Of a DNA stretch of 64,000 bases, positions 34,855 to 43,834 are shown piece after piece. Location: assembly GCA_037440405.1 (NCBI GenBank), contig JBBIUE010000014.1, positions 1 through 64,000 on the forward strand. The letters are read 5' to 3'. The notes beneath the pieces were generated by a model that saw only the letters and a program-made list of their open reading frames with translations, was not told the DNA's origin and did not search any database. Origin of the DNA: JANMGV01 sp037440405. Its GTDB lineage: Bacteria; Planctomycetota; Planctomycetia; Pirellulales; Pirellulaceae. The translations under genes were made by a program, and so were the position numbers. Position 1 is the first letter of the stretch. Every line of letters begins with the position of its first letter.

Positions 34855-36105
34855 ATGTCAGCCGTTGTAGTCACTGGATTAGGCATCGTTTCTCCCCTTG
34901 GCATCGGATTGGATTCGGTAGAGAAGAGCTTGCGCGAAGGTCGTACTGGCATTGCGAGATTGGAATTGCCGAATCACGAAGAGCAGCGGACCTGGCTCGT
35001 GGCGAATGTGAGCAGCTTTGATCCCAAGGAATGGGTGACGCCGCGCAAGAGCATTAAGTTGATGTCGCGCGAGACGCAGATGGGTTTCGCCGCTGCCGTC
35101 GCTGCATTTCAAAATGCGGGACATCGAGTCGGAGAATTCTCGCCCGACCGGCTTGGCGTCCTGTTCGGAAGTTCGTTGATTTTCAGCGAGTTTACTTCGC
35201 TGTCTTCAGCGGTTCAGGCTTGCACCGTGGAAGGCAAGATCGATCATCGGTTGTGGGGAGAAAAGATGCGTGAGCAGATCGATCCCCTTTGGCTTCTCCG
35301 TTCACTTCCCAACATGCCTGCTTGCCACGTGAGTATCGCATTGGATGCTCGAGGGCCGTGCAACACGCTGACGGTCGAAGAAACGTCAGGGCTTGCCGCT
35401 CTTAGCGAAGCCGCCATGGCGATTCAACAAGGTAAGGCAGATATCATGGTGGTCGGAGTTGCTGGAGGACGAACGAACGGTACACGGCTCCTTCAGCGAC
35501 ATGAATGCTTGTTCACTCCGTCAAGCAATCCTGAGTTATCGTGCCGGCCTTTCGATGAAGGGCGCGATGGCACCGTTCCTGCGGAGGGCGCCGCCGCTTG
35601 CGTCTTGGAATCCGAGTCGTTCGCTCGGAAACGCGGTGCGAATATCCTCGCGACCTTGGATTCGTGGGGAAATCGATTTGCAAAACCTGCTGAGCCTCTC
35701 GGGGCAAGTTCTCGATCTGTGAAAGGGGCCATCGAGGCGGCACTTCATCGAAGTCGTTTCGATCTCGAAGATATCGATTTTGTCCTGGCTTCTGCCAACG
35801 GATCGATTCTCATCGACCGAGCGGAATCCCAAGGCATTCATCAGGTAGGCAAACTGCCAGCGACTTCGTTGAAGAGCCGTTTTGGTGACGCAGCATCTGG
35901 TTCAGGTCTGATCGAACTCGTGGCGGGCATTGTCGCTGTTCGCGATGGCATGATTCCACACACCCTTTTTCATCGCAAAACGGCTTCCGATTGTCCGTGC
36001 CCAGTGATCTTCGAGGCACCGAGGATTCCGAAGCACCGCCGACTAATCCAGATATCAAGCACGCCGCACGGTCACTGCATGGCCGCTCTCTTCTCGATTG
36101 GGTAG
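34855..36105 (+). CDS. Ketoacyl-synthase-like protein without catalytic residues
   Basis: The 416-residue protein is a clear FabF-type thiolase fold, with MSAVVVTGLGIVSPLGIG, DRLGVLFGSSL and a C-terminal half aligned to FabF. The nucleophile position TxxCxS reads TVEETSG, placing E176 where Cys should be. The first catalytic histidine (NAHGT) reads SANGS with N315, and the second (KSxxGH) reads KSRFGD with D345. All three catalytic residues are therefore replaced, as in chain-length factors of type II polyketide synthases, where Cys is Gln. It may be a structural partner of an active synthase, but none is in the window. It follows the GNAT-like gene by 4 nt. Confidence 0.82.
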   Translation: MSAVVVTGLGIVSPLGIGLDSVEKSLREGRTGIARLELPNHEEQRTWLVANVSSFDPKEWVTPRKSIKLMSRETQMGFAAAVAAFQNAGHRVGEFSPDRLGVLFGSSLIFSEFTSLSSAVQACTVEGKIDHRLWGEKMREQIDPLWLLRSLPNMPACHVSIALDARGPCNTLTVEETSGLAALSEAAMAIQQGKADIMVVGVAGGRTNGTRLLQRHECLFTPSSNPELSCRPFDEGRDGTVPAEGAAACVLESESFARKRGANILATLDSWGNRFAKPAEPLGASSRSVKGAIEAALHRSRFDLEDIDFVLASANGSILIDRAESQGIHQVGKLPATSLKSRFGDAASGSGLIELVAGIVAVRDGMIPHTLFHRKTASDCPCPVIFEAPRIPKHRRLIQISSTPHGHCMAALFSIG

Positions 36106-36294
36106 CGGGATTGAATGCCTTGGTCCGCGCGCGGTGCAGCTTCATCCAATGCCTAAGTCGATGTCGGATACGTTGGAGGCAATCATTGATTTTAGACTGG
36201 CGAAACCGTGTGTTGCTCCACGAGCTCCCCTAGGACGTTTGCTGGTAGCTGGACAGGGATTAGAATGACGCGGTTCATTATTGGAGGCGAAGCC

Positions 36295-37719
36295 ATGATC
36301 CTACTGCAGAAATTCTGTCGGTTCACGCTTGCGATTGTCGTCATCTTTATCCCGATTGCATCGAACCTTTTGGCCCAAGAGGTTTCGCATCTAAGAGTGG
36401 GTTTTGGTCGAACGGATATCACCCCTAAGAGGCCGACTCCGATGGCTGGATATTACCACGTTCGGTTGTCTGAGGATTGGCACGATCCCTTATGGAGCCG
36501 CGCTACGGTGCTATCCGATGGCGACAAAACAGCAGCGCTGATACACCTCGATCTCATTGCGACAACCAAATGGCTCGTCCGAGAATCCCGACAGTTGATC
36601 GAATCGCGGACGGGGATTCCGGCGGATCACGTCATGATATCGGCATCGCATTCGCACACTGGCCCGGTCCTGAGCGATCCGGATGAAGGCCGCCAGCGAT
36701 CGCTGGGAGGCGATCGTGACGAGGCGAAGCGTTATATGTCAGAACTTCCAGTAATGATCGTGTCGTCGGTCGAACTGGCATTGAGCAATCTTCACGATTC
36801 CACGCTCCAAGTCGCAATTGGATCGGAGCCCTTCTTAGGTTTCAATCGTCGATTCTTTATGAAAGATGGTTCGGTCGGTTGGAATCCCGGTAAGCTTAAC
36901 CCGAACATCGTTCGTCCCGCCGGGCCGACAGATGATTCGCTACCTTTGATTTTGTTCTCTGACTCGGAGAGCGAGCAACCGCTCGGCGTGCATGCCAACT
37001 TCGCGATCCATTTGGATACGGTTGGAGGGACGGCGTGGAGTGCCGACGCTCCCTTCACCATGGAGCAGTGCTTGCAAAGAGTCTTTGGTGACCAGTTTCA
37101 CGTTCAATATACGACCGGCTGTTGTGGAGACATCAACCATCTCGACGTCAGTCACGCTCGACCACAAAAAGGGCATGGCGAGGCGGCTCGTATCGGCACA
37201 CGATTGGCAGCATCGATGCTCCGGTCGCTGAACGATTTCACGTCTGCGGAGGGTACATCTCTTCATGTGACGACGGAACAGATTCTGCTCCCCGCCCGAG
37301 AGACTCCTCAAGATCGAATTGCTTGGGCAAAGGAAATCGCGGTCAAAGCAGCGGCGCCGCAGCAGCCCCCGTTTCTCGAGATGGTCGAAGCATTTCGGAT
37401 TCTCGATACGCACGAACGAAATGAGCAACCCATTCAAGTCGAAGTCCAGGTGATTACGCTGGGACGGGAAATCGCCTGGATCAGTTTGCCTGGCGAGATC
37501 TTTGTCCAGTTGGGTCTTGCCATCAAAGACGGATCCCCTTTCCGCATCAATATGATCAATGAATTAGCGAACGGTTCCGTTGGTTACATCCCCACACAAC
37601 AAGCGTACGGACAAGGTCATTACGAAGTCATTTCAGCGCGCGTCGCCGAAGGGTCCGGTGAAATGTTGGTCGCGTCCGCATTGCGACAATTGAAGAGTCA
37701 TTTTGCGATGAAGCCATGA
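36295..37719 (+). CDS. Neutral/alkaline ceramidase N-terminal-domain protein, secreted
   Basis: The ATG at 36295 is preceded by GGAGG and opens a signal peptide (RFTLAIVVIFIPIASNLLA). The mature protein shows the neutral-ceramidase core: RVGFGRTDITPKRPTPMAGY at the N-terminus, ASHSHTGP as the zinc-site histidine motif, and TTGCCGDINH where the family has its GD.. loop. At 474 residues it lacks the C-terminal immunoglobulin-like domain of true ceramidases. Similar short proteins are abundant in planctomycetes and are thought to be secreted hydrolases of unknown substrate. Its stop overlaps the smpB start by 4 nt, so the two genes are translated together. Confidence 0.85.
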   Translation: MILLQKFCRFTLAIVVIFIPIASNLLAQEVSHLRVGFGRTDITPKRPTPMAGYYHVRLSEDWHDPLWSRATVLSDGDKTAALIHLDLIATTKWLVRESRQLIESRTGIPADHVMISASHSHTGPVLSDPDEGRQRSLGGDRDEAKRYMSELPVMIVSSVELALSNLHDSTLQVAIGSEPFLGFNRRFFMKDGSVGWNPGKLNPNIVRPAGPTDDSLPLILFSDSESEQPLGVHANFAIHLDTVGGTAWSADAPFTMEQCLQRVFGDQFHVQYTTGCCGDINHLDVSHARPQKGHGEAARIGTRLAASMLRSLNDFTSAEGTSLHVTTEQILLPARETPQDRIAWAKEIAVKAAAPQQPPFLEMVEAFRILDTHERNEQPIQVEVQVITLGREIAWISLPGEIFVQLGLAIKDGSPFRINMINELANGSVGYIPTQQAYGQGHYEVISARVAEGSGEMLVASALRQLKSHFAMKP

Positions 37720-38246
37720 ATAAGAAAAAACCACAACCTACGGCTCCATCTCCGTCAACGACCAAGAGTAGATCGGGCAAGACGGTGGATCCGGGTCGAA
37801 CGATGATTTCTGAAAATCGTAAAGCTCGGCATTCCTATGAAATTCTTGAGTCACTCGAATGCGGAATCGTGTTGGTCGGTAGCGAAGTCAAGAGCCTTCG
37901 GAACGGAAAATGCTCGTTAGACGAGTCCTACGCCCGGGTCAAGGACGGCGAGTTGTGGTTGGTTGGTTGCGATATTCCGGAGTACAAGCAGGCAACGTTT
38001 TGGAATCACCCAACGAAACGCCCCAGAAAACTCTTATTGCGAAGCCGTGAGCTTAAACGTTTTGTCGGAAAAGCAACAGAAAAGGGACTGACGCTCGTTC
38101 CGTTGCAGATGTACTTCAACGAGCGAGGCTTGGCGAAATGTGTCATCGCCATTGGTCGCGGCAAGAAGTTGCATGACAAACGAGAGACGATGAAGAAGGC
38201 GGACGCACAGCGTCAAATTCAAAGGGCACTTCGCCGGAAAGCTTAG
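37716..38246 (+). CDS. smpB: SsrA-binding protein
   Basis: SmpB binds tmRNA and brings it to stalled ribosomes for trans-translation. The 176-residue protein has the conserved core ISENRKARHSYEILESLECGIVLVGSEVKSLRNGK, ESYARVKDGELWLVGCDIPEY and KRPRKLLLRSRELKRF. It ends in the basic tail GKKLHDKRETMKKADAQRQIQRALRR that inserts in the ribosomal mRNA channel. About 30 extra Lys/Pro/Ser residues precede the core at the N-terminus. The start overlaps the ceramidase-like stop through ATGA. No tmRNA gene was found in this window. Confidence 0.96.
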   Translation: MNKKKPQPTAPSPSTTKSRSGKTVDPGRTMISENRKARHSYEILESLECGIVLVGSEVKSLRNGKCSLDESYARVKDGELWLVGCDIPEYKQATFWNHPTKRPRKLLLRSRELKRFVGKATEKGLTLVPLQMYFNERGLAKCVIAIGRGKKLHDKRETMKKADAQRQIQRALRRKA

Positions 38247-38451
38247 TCGTGATATAACCTTGGAGAGCTTACCAAGTTGGTTTCTGCGACCTCCTCCTTG
38301 AGTGTTGGAGCGTGTTCGCGTTGAACACGAGGAATTGCCGCAGAACTTTGGTCCGAAGGCTCGATTTCGATAGCTGCGTCGAAGATCGGTGATCGTTCGT
38401 AGCAGTCGTCCCCACCCATTGCTTTTCCCCTTACCCTAAGAGTTGAAGATC

Positions 38452-38913
38452 ATGTCCGCTGAAAAGAAGCTTGCCGAGCTCGGATGGGTGCTTCCACCCG
38501 CACCGAAGCCTATCGGATTGTATAAACCCATGTTGATTGTTGGAAATCTCGCATATCTTTCCGGTCATGGGCCTTTACGGGCAGACGGTACCTTGATGCT
38601 GGGCCGCGTCGGCGATGACTTGTCCATTGAAGAAGGTCAAGCCGCAGCTAGACAGGTTGGACTCGCCATGTTGGCCACGTTACGATCGGGACTCGGCAGT
38701 TTGGATCGAGTGGTACGCGTCGTCAAATTGCTTGGTTTGGTTCGTTGCACGGATGCCTTCGATCAACAACCCGCCGTTGTCAATGGCTGCAGCCAGCTCT
38801 TCGTCGATCTATACGGCAGCGACCTCGGGATCGGCACCCGAAGTGCCATGGGAACCAATGCGTTACCCTCAGGCATGGCAGTCGAAGTGGAGGGAATCTT
38901 CGAGATTCACTGA
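38452..38913 (+). CDS. RidA/YjgF-like protein
   Basis: The 153-residue protein belongs to the subgroup of RidA-like proteins (COG0251) that begins AEKKLAELGWVLPP. It has the family's YLSGHGPL and the GSLDRVVRVVKLLGLV helix, and ends with the strand MAVEVEGIFEI. Active RidA removes reactive enamine/imine intermediates made by PLP enzymes; this longer subgroup often lacks the RidA arginine, so the activity is uncertain. I start at the ATG at 38452 because the alternative is only three residues longer. Citrate synthase follows 55 nt downstream. Confidence 0.88.
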   Translation: MSAEKKLAELGWVLPPAPKPIGLYKPMLIVGNLAYLSGHGPLRADGTLMLGRVGDDLSIEEGQAAARQVGLAMLATLRSGLGSLDRVVRVVKLLGLVRCTDAFDQQPAVVNGCSQLFVDLYGSDLGIGTRSAMGTNALPSGMAVEVEGIFEIH

Positions 38914-38968
38914 TTCACTTTCTGTTCAACATCGTCTTGAGTTCCAAGTCGCTTCTCGGAGAAATCGC

Positions 38969-40084
38969 ATGACCAGTTCGACCGCAGGATTAGCTGGTGT
39001 TGTTGCCGGCCACACAGGACTGAGTACCGTCGGCAAGGAAGGAGCCGGGCTGACTTATCGAGGTTACTCGATCGAAGACTTGTGCACGTTCGGCTCGTTC
39101 GAGCAGGTTGCCTACTTGCTGCTGTACGGTGAACTGCCAACGGGGAGTGAATTGTCCGCCTTTCAGCAACGGCTTCGATCAAAGCGAGCCCTTCCCTCTC
39201 CTCTGATGGTTGCCTTGGAACAATTGCCGGCCAGCGCTCACCCCATGGACGTGTTGAGGACGGGATGCTCCGTTTTGGGATGCCTCGAGCCTGAGCAGCA
39301 ACCTTCGGAACAACATCGCGTCTCCGAGAGGTTGCTGGCTTGTTTGCCCTCCGTCTTGCTTTACTGGTATCACTTCTCCCACTCCGGCAAGCGGATCGAT
39401 ACCGACGGGGATGACGAATCGATTGCGAGCCATTTTCTGCATATGCTGCACGGCAAATCACCGTTGGAAAGTCACCAACGCTGCATGGACGTCGCTTTGG
39501 TCTTGTATGCGGAGCATGAATTCAACGCTTCCACGTTTACCGCGAGGATTTGTGCATCAACGCTTTCTGACCTGTATTCGTGTATCACGGCGGGCATTGG
39601 GACACTTCGCGGACCGCTTCACGGAGGCGCGAACGAAGCCGCCATGGAACTGATTGATCAGTTCCGATCTGCCGAGGATGCAGAACGCGGTTTGCTCGAG
39701 ATGCTTGCTCGAAAGGCCAAAATCATGGGGTTTGGCCACCGAGTCTACAAGAAAAATGATCCTCGATCCGATGTCATCAAGCAGTGGGCCAAGCAGTTAT
39801 GCGATGAGACAGGGAACAAGACTTTGTACGAAGTTTCAGAGCGCATTGAATCGGTCATGCTTCGAGAGAAGAAAATCTATCCGAACCTCGATTTCTACAG
39901 TGCGTCTGCATTTCGATGCATGGGGATTCCGACCCCGATGTTCACGCCGATCTTCGTCTTATCGCGAGTAACGGGTTGGTCAGCACATGTCTTTGAGCAG
40001 CGAGCTGACAACCGTCTCATCCGACCCTCCGCGGATTATACGGGTCCCGCTCCCCGAGCTTGGGTCCCCATTGAACAACGATAA
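38969..40084 (+). CDS. Citrate/2-methylcitrate synthase
   Basis: A type II (small) citrate synthase of 371 residues that condenses acetyl-CoA, or propionyl-CoA for the methylcitrate branch, with oxaloacetate. Catalytic residues are in place: H218 in GPLHGGANEAAM, His in MGFGHRVYKKNDPR, and Asp in NLDFYSASAFRCMG. The start ATG at 38969 has CGGAGA in front; the frame is open further up but lies inside the RidA-like gene. The length and sequence style resemble the PrpC/GltA-II group, and the partner genes prpB/prpD are not adjacent, so citrate and 2-methylcitrate activity cannot be separated here. Confidence 0.94.
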   Translation: MTSSTAGLAGVVAGHTGLSTVGKEGAGLTYRGYSIEDLCTFGSFEQVAYLLLYGELPTGSELSAFQQRLRSKRALPSPLMVALEQLPASAHPMDVLRTGCSVLGCLEPEQQPSEQHRVSERLLACLPSVLLYWYHFSHSGKRIDTDGDDESIASHFLHMLHGKSPLESHQRCMDVALVLYAEHEFNASTFTARICASTLSDLYSCITAGIGTLRGPLHGGANEAAMELIDQFRSAEDAERGLLEMLARKAKIMGFGHRVYKKNDPRSDVIKQWAKQLCDETGNKTLYEVSERIESVMLREKKIYPNLDFYSASAFRCMGIPTPMFTPIFVLSRVTGWSAHVFEQRADNRLIRPSADYTGPAPRAWVPIEQR

Positions 40085-40152
40085 GAGGGTTGCTTCAAGT
40101 AACCGGAAAACGTTGAGGTTTTGATTTACAACGTTCACCCGATCAGAGAGCA

Positions 40153-41025
40153 ATGAAAGCATTGACTCATTTCCGAATCGAGGAAATTCCCAACGAAGGT
40201 GTCGTGGTTTGGTTCGATGTTGCGGGTCGTTCCGTCAACGTTTTTTTCGAAGAAGTGTTCGATGATTTGGAGCGATTGTTGGAAGAATTGGAGGATTATC
40301 CCTCCTCAACCTCCTGCCTGATTCGTTCAGCAAAGGCATCTGGATTTGGTGCGGGAGCGGACCTCAAGCGGATCGGCAGTATCGATCGTGAGGATGAAGT
40401 GCAATCGTTCCTGAAGCGAGGGCAGGACCTTTTCGATCGATGCTCGAACCTCAAAATTCCAACAGTTGTTTTGGTGGAAGGGGTATGCCTCGGCGGAGTC
40501 ATGGAGTTCGCTCTGACAGCACGGTTCCGAGTCGGAGTCAAGTCCGAACGATTTCAAATCGGCATGCCGGAGACGAAGCTTGGTCTGATTCCGGGATGGG
40601 GCGGAACACAACGACTTCCGAGATTGGTGGGGTACCAACTCGGTCTTGAAATGCTGGTTCATGGGAATGCTCTTTCGATCGAACAATCGCGGGCCTGTGG
40701 ATTGATCGATGCGGCTTTGGATGAAGCTTTTGAGAAACTCTCGCCGAGCCAACTGATTGGCATCGCTTCGGAGGCGAGGGCGAGGTTTACTCAGTCGAAT
40801 GGGGACCCTACCGATACTCATTTCGATGTTGATCGGTGGATCGAGGAATACCGAAAACAATCCAACTCGAATCCATCGATGGCTCAGCAGGCGGTGATCG
40901 AGGCGGTGCGATTGGGGAGTGAGAGGTCCTTTCAATCCGGCTTGGACGCGGAACGCAATCAGTTTTTCCACTTGTTAGTCTCCCAGGAAGTTCGATCCGC
41001 ACTCGAACGATTCACGAAGAAGTAG
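40153..41025 (+). CDS. Crotonase-fold enoyl-CoA hydratase/isomerase
   Basis: A 290-residue crotonase. The first oxyanion-hole segment is GFGAGADLKRI and the second is EGVCLGGVMEFALTARF. The catalytic-Glu region reads MPETKLGLIPGWGGTQRLPRLVG, matching the FadB/FadJ hydratase domain. The C-terminal part is longer than in stand-alone hydratases and mostly helical, so it may be a relative of a FadJ N-terminal half that lost its dehydrogenase domain. Its position after citrate synthase (69 nt) suggests acyl-CoA metabolism. The specific substrate is unknown. Confidence 0.87.
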   Translation: MKALTHFRIEEIPNEGVVVWFDVAGRSVNVFFEEVFDDLERLLEELEDYPSSTSCLIRSAKASGFGAGADLKRIGSIDREDEVQSFLKRGQDLFDRCSNLKIPTVVLVEGVCLGGVMEFALTARFRVGVKSERFQIGMPETKLGLIPGWGGTQRLPRLVGYQLGLEMLVHGNALSIEQSRACGLIDAALDEAFEKLSPSQLIGIASEARARFTQSNGDPTDTHFDVDRWIEEYRKQSNSNPSMAQQAVIEAVRLGSERSFQSGLDAERNQFFHLLVSQEVRSALERFTKK

Positions 41026-41048
41026 CCCCACAACGTAAGGTGGAATCC

Positions 41049-42206
41049 ATGCAGAATCAGCAGTGGCATTTGATTTCCCACGGTAGACGCCAAGCCCTGC
41101 ACGACACCGACGCGATTGCAGTAAAAACCCATTCGGGTGAGGTCCAACTTCTTTGGGAGCGGCTTGAGGGTGGCAAAAGCAATGGCGTCGATATGCTCAC
41201 CATCGATACGGGCAGCTTTCGAACCGCAATCTTGCCGACGCGCGGAATGAGTCTGTGGAAGTGCTGGGTGGGAGATATCGAATTCGGCTGGCAGAGCCCT
41301 TGTGAAGGGCCGGTGCATCCATCATTGGTTCCCATCAGCGATCCTAGCGGTTTAGGTTGGCTGGACGGCTTTGATGAATTCTTGGTTCGCTGTGGTCTAC
41401 ATTCCAACGGTGCCCCTGAATTCGACGAACGAGGCCACCTAAAGCACTCCTTGCATGGGCGCATTGGCAACTTACCCGCACATTCTCTGCAAGTCGAAAT
41501 CGATCCCCTTGCCGACATCGTTGATATTCGCGGGGTTGTCGATGAGCTACGATTCTTGATCTACGGTCTACGGCTAGAAACGCACATTCGGTTGCATGTT
41601 GGACGATCGTCCCTCACCATTTCGGATACAGTCACCAACTTGTTTACTAGGCCGACTACGATGCAGATGCTGTACCACATCAACATCGGCCAACCCATTC
41701 TGGAGGCCGGTTCGAAGCTAATGGTTCCTGTGCAGCAAATAGCTCCGCGTGATACCGTCGCCGCAGCGAATATCGATCGCTGGGATACCTTCGATGCACC
41801 CACGGACGGTTTTGCCGAGCAGGTTCATTTTGTGCAACCCTATGCTGACGCCAACGGCTGGTCGACGGCCATGGTCCACGACGTTCAAGGCGAAAAAGGA
41901 CTTGCCGTTCGATTTGACACGCGGACGCTACCTTATTTGATCTTCTGGAAAAACGCCATGGCGGTTGAGGAAGGCTATGTCTTGGGGATCGAGCCGGCGA
42001 CCGGCTTCCCGAACGTCCGCAGTTTCGAAGAAGCGCGCGGTCGATTGGTCCAGCTCGTCGGCGGCCAATCCATTACCTTCCGAGTCGAACTTGATTGCCT
42101 GTCCACTCGCTATGCTGTCCGCCAAGCGCTCGACCACGTCCAGTCATTGCAGAAATCCCCCATCCAAATCGCTCGATCTCCTATGGCAGGCTGGTCATCG
42201 ACCTAG
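41049..42206 (+). CDS. DUF4432 / aldose 1-epimerase-like protein
   Basis: A 385-residue beta-sandwich protein of the galactose-mutarotase superfamily. The N-terminal DTGSFRTAILPTRGMSLWKCWVGDIEFGW, the FDEFLVRCGLHSNGAPEF segment and the C-terminal EEGYVLGIEPATGFPN are typical of the DUF4432 group. These proteins resemble mutarotases acting on sugars, but the substrate has not been established to my knowledge. The ATG at 41049 has AAGGTGG in front, so I prefer it to the codon three residues earlier. It follows the crotonase gene by 23 nt. Confidence 0.82.
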   Translation: MQNQQWHLISHGRRQALHDTDAIAVKTHSGEVQLLWERLEGGKSNGVDMLTIDTGSFRTAILPTRGMSLWKCWVGDIEFGWQSPCEGPVHPSLVPISDPSGLGWLDGFDEFLVRCGLHSNGAPEFDERGHLKHSLHGRIGNLPAHSLQVEIDPLADIVDIRGVVDELRFLIYGLRLETHIRLHVGRSSLTISDTVTNLFTRPTTMQMLYHINIGQPILEAGSKLMVPVQQIAPRDTVAAANIDRWDTFDAPTDGFAEQVHFVQPYADANGWSTAMVHDVQGEKGLAVRFDTRTLPYLIFWKNAMAVEEGYVLGIEPATGFPNVRSFEEARGRLVQLVGGQSITFRVELDCLSTRYAVRQALDHVQSLQKSPIQIARSPMAGWSST

Positions 42207-42850
42207 GCAGGAAACCAGTCGAATCCATGATTTCTTAATGCACCGAAACGCTCTCCAACACTTTGTCTGCTCTGTATCTGCAACAGCACTGGCAGCTGGC
42301 TATCGAGGATGGTCCGATTCGGTTGGAATTCGCTGCGAATCACAGGATATTACCGAGCATTGAATCTGGCTAGTAGCTCTTGAGGGCCGTTGAGGGGGAA
42401 AATGATTCATCGCAAATGGACAATTCGATCATGGGAGAAAGCGGAAATTGTCGTTGGCTTTAAGCCCCCCTTTTCAAGAGGGGGTAAGTGACTTAGGGAA
42501 ACGGCGGGGATGTTCCACGATGAATGGCGGTGGATGAAACGCTCTTCCGCAGTTCAAGAAGAGAGATTAGAGCGGCATGAGTATGCTCATGCACAAGCCG
42601 TTCAGGCCAGGACCGGGGAGGCAGGCCAAGCGATTGTCTATGAAATGGTCGAGCCCAGCGGAAATTCAGTTTCTTTTTCAAGATTTCCGTTTCGGACGCG
42701 AATGACCTTTCGAAGGGTGTTTCGGACCGAGTGTGCGGTTCGAGGCGCAAGCCACCGAATGACGGTGTGCCATGGAAAAGAGTTTCGCCTGCCGTTCCTT
42801 CCACTAGGCAGGCAGCACATGTCGCGGCTCCACCAAGGGAGGAACAGGAA
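42207..42850. other. Intergenic region with a short hairpin
   Basis: No gene is supported. At 42466-42484 CCCCCT and AGGGGG form a 6-bp hairpin with a 7-nt loop, but no T run follows, so it is not a clear terminator. The right end carries GGGAGGA, the ribosome binding site of the next gene. Confidence 0.4.
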
Positions 42851-43651
42851 ATGTTGAAGAAAGTAATGATTGGTTCGGCGATTGCAGCAGGTACGGTTGG
42901 CTTATTGGTTGGTGCTCCGGCATTCAACTACCTGAAGTCCGGAGTGTCATCGGCTCGGCAAGCGATCAAAGACGCGATTCCGATCGAAGTCGAGATCAAG
43001 CGGGCACGAGACATGATCACCGATCTCAAGCCAGAGATTTCCGACAACCTGCGGGTCATCGCACGAGAAGAAGTTGAGGTCAAGCGTTTGGGTGAGGAGG
43101 TTGAATCCAAGAAGCAGCTATTGGCAAAAGCTCGCAAGGACATCATGCGTCTGAAGGACGACCTGCAATCGGGAGGCAGCCACTTTGTCTATGCAAGCCG
43201 AACGTTCACAGCGGGGCAAGTTAAAGATGACTTGTCTGCTCGCTTCAAGCAGTTCCAGACCCATGAAGCGACCTTGGCCAAGCTCGAAAAGATTCTCGAA
43301 GCTCGTTCCAAGAATTTAGATGCCGCTCGCCGCAAGCTTGACGAAATGCTTGCTGCAAAGCGACAGCTCGAAGTCGAAGTCGAGAACCTGCAAGCTCGCT
43401 TGACCATGGTCCAAGTTGCCGAGACGGCCAGTCAGGTTGCGGTCAACGATAGCCATTTGAGCCGGACTAGAGACTTACTCAACGAGATTCGCAGCCGAAT
43501 CGATGTTGCCGAGAAGATGGTCGATCAGGTTGGAGTTATGACGACCGGATCGATTCCGCTCGAAGAAGACGCCCCAGCGGACTTGATCGATATGATCACC
43601 GATTACTTCGGTCCGGGTCGAAGTGAAGTCGAGTCCCTAGTCAAGAACTAG
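42851..43651 (+). CDS. Membrane-anchored coiled-coil protein, unknown
   Basis: The ATG at 42851 has GGGAGGA in front. The 266-residue protein has one N-terminal transmembrane helix (MIGSAIAAGTVGLLVGAPAF), then about 200 residues of long amphipathic helices rich in Lys, Glu and Ala. The pattern, such as KRLGEEVESKKQLLAKARKDIMRLKDDL, indicates coiled coil. The last 30 residues are acidic and not helical. I recognise no named family; PspA-like proteins have a similar coil but no N-terminal anchor. It is followed by a terminator, so it forms its own transcript upstream of the FHA and kinase genes. Confidence 0.75.
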   Translation: MLKKVMIGSAIAAGTVGLLVGAPAFNYLKSGVSSARQAIKDAIPIEVEIKRARDMITDLKPEISDNLRVIAREEVEVKRLGEEVESKKQLLAKARKDIMRLKDDLQSGGSHFVYASRTFTAGQVKDDLSARFKQFQTHEATLAKLEKILEARSKNLDAARRKLDEMLAAKRQLEVEVENLQARLTMVQVAETASQVAVNDSHLSRTRDLLNEIRSRIDVAEKMVDQVGVMTTGSIPLEEDAPADLIDMITDYFGPGRSEVESLVKN

Positions 43652-43727
43652 CCTCGGAACGAAGGTTTCTCTGCCAATCAGCTCTGGTTGATGGCAGACC
43701 AAAGCAGAAAGTAGGTGGTGAGGGATG

Positions 43728-43766
43728 AACCGACCGGTGGCTGGCAACATCGCCGGTCGGTTTTCT
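43728..43766 (+). terminator. Intrinsic terminator after the coiled-coil gene
   Basis: A perfect 10-bp stem AACCGACCGG/CCGGTCGGTT with a 15-nt loop is followed by TTCTTGG. It lies 76 nt after the stop codon and argues against starting the FHA gene any further upstream. Confidence 0.75.
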
Positions 43767-43834
43767 TGGTTGACGAACTGCCGAGTTCTTTTGAAACTGA
43801 GAGGAAGCAGATCGTGGCTCGGTCAACGAACTTT

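Noticed and set aside
34855..36105. Annotation as an active FabF (3-oxoacyl-ACP synthase II)
   Set aside because: The Cys, His and His positions are Glu, Asn and Asp, so an active condensing enzyme is not supported.
42466..42484. CCCCCT/AGGGGG hairpin as a terminator
   Set aside because: Only six pairs and no T run follows.
43715..43834. N-terminal extension of the FHA protein
   Set aside because: It would run through the terminator hairpin at 43728-43766 and has no ribosome binding site.
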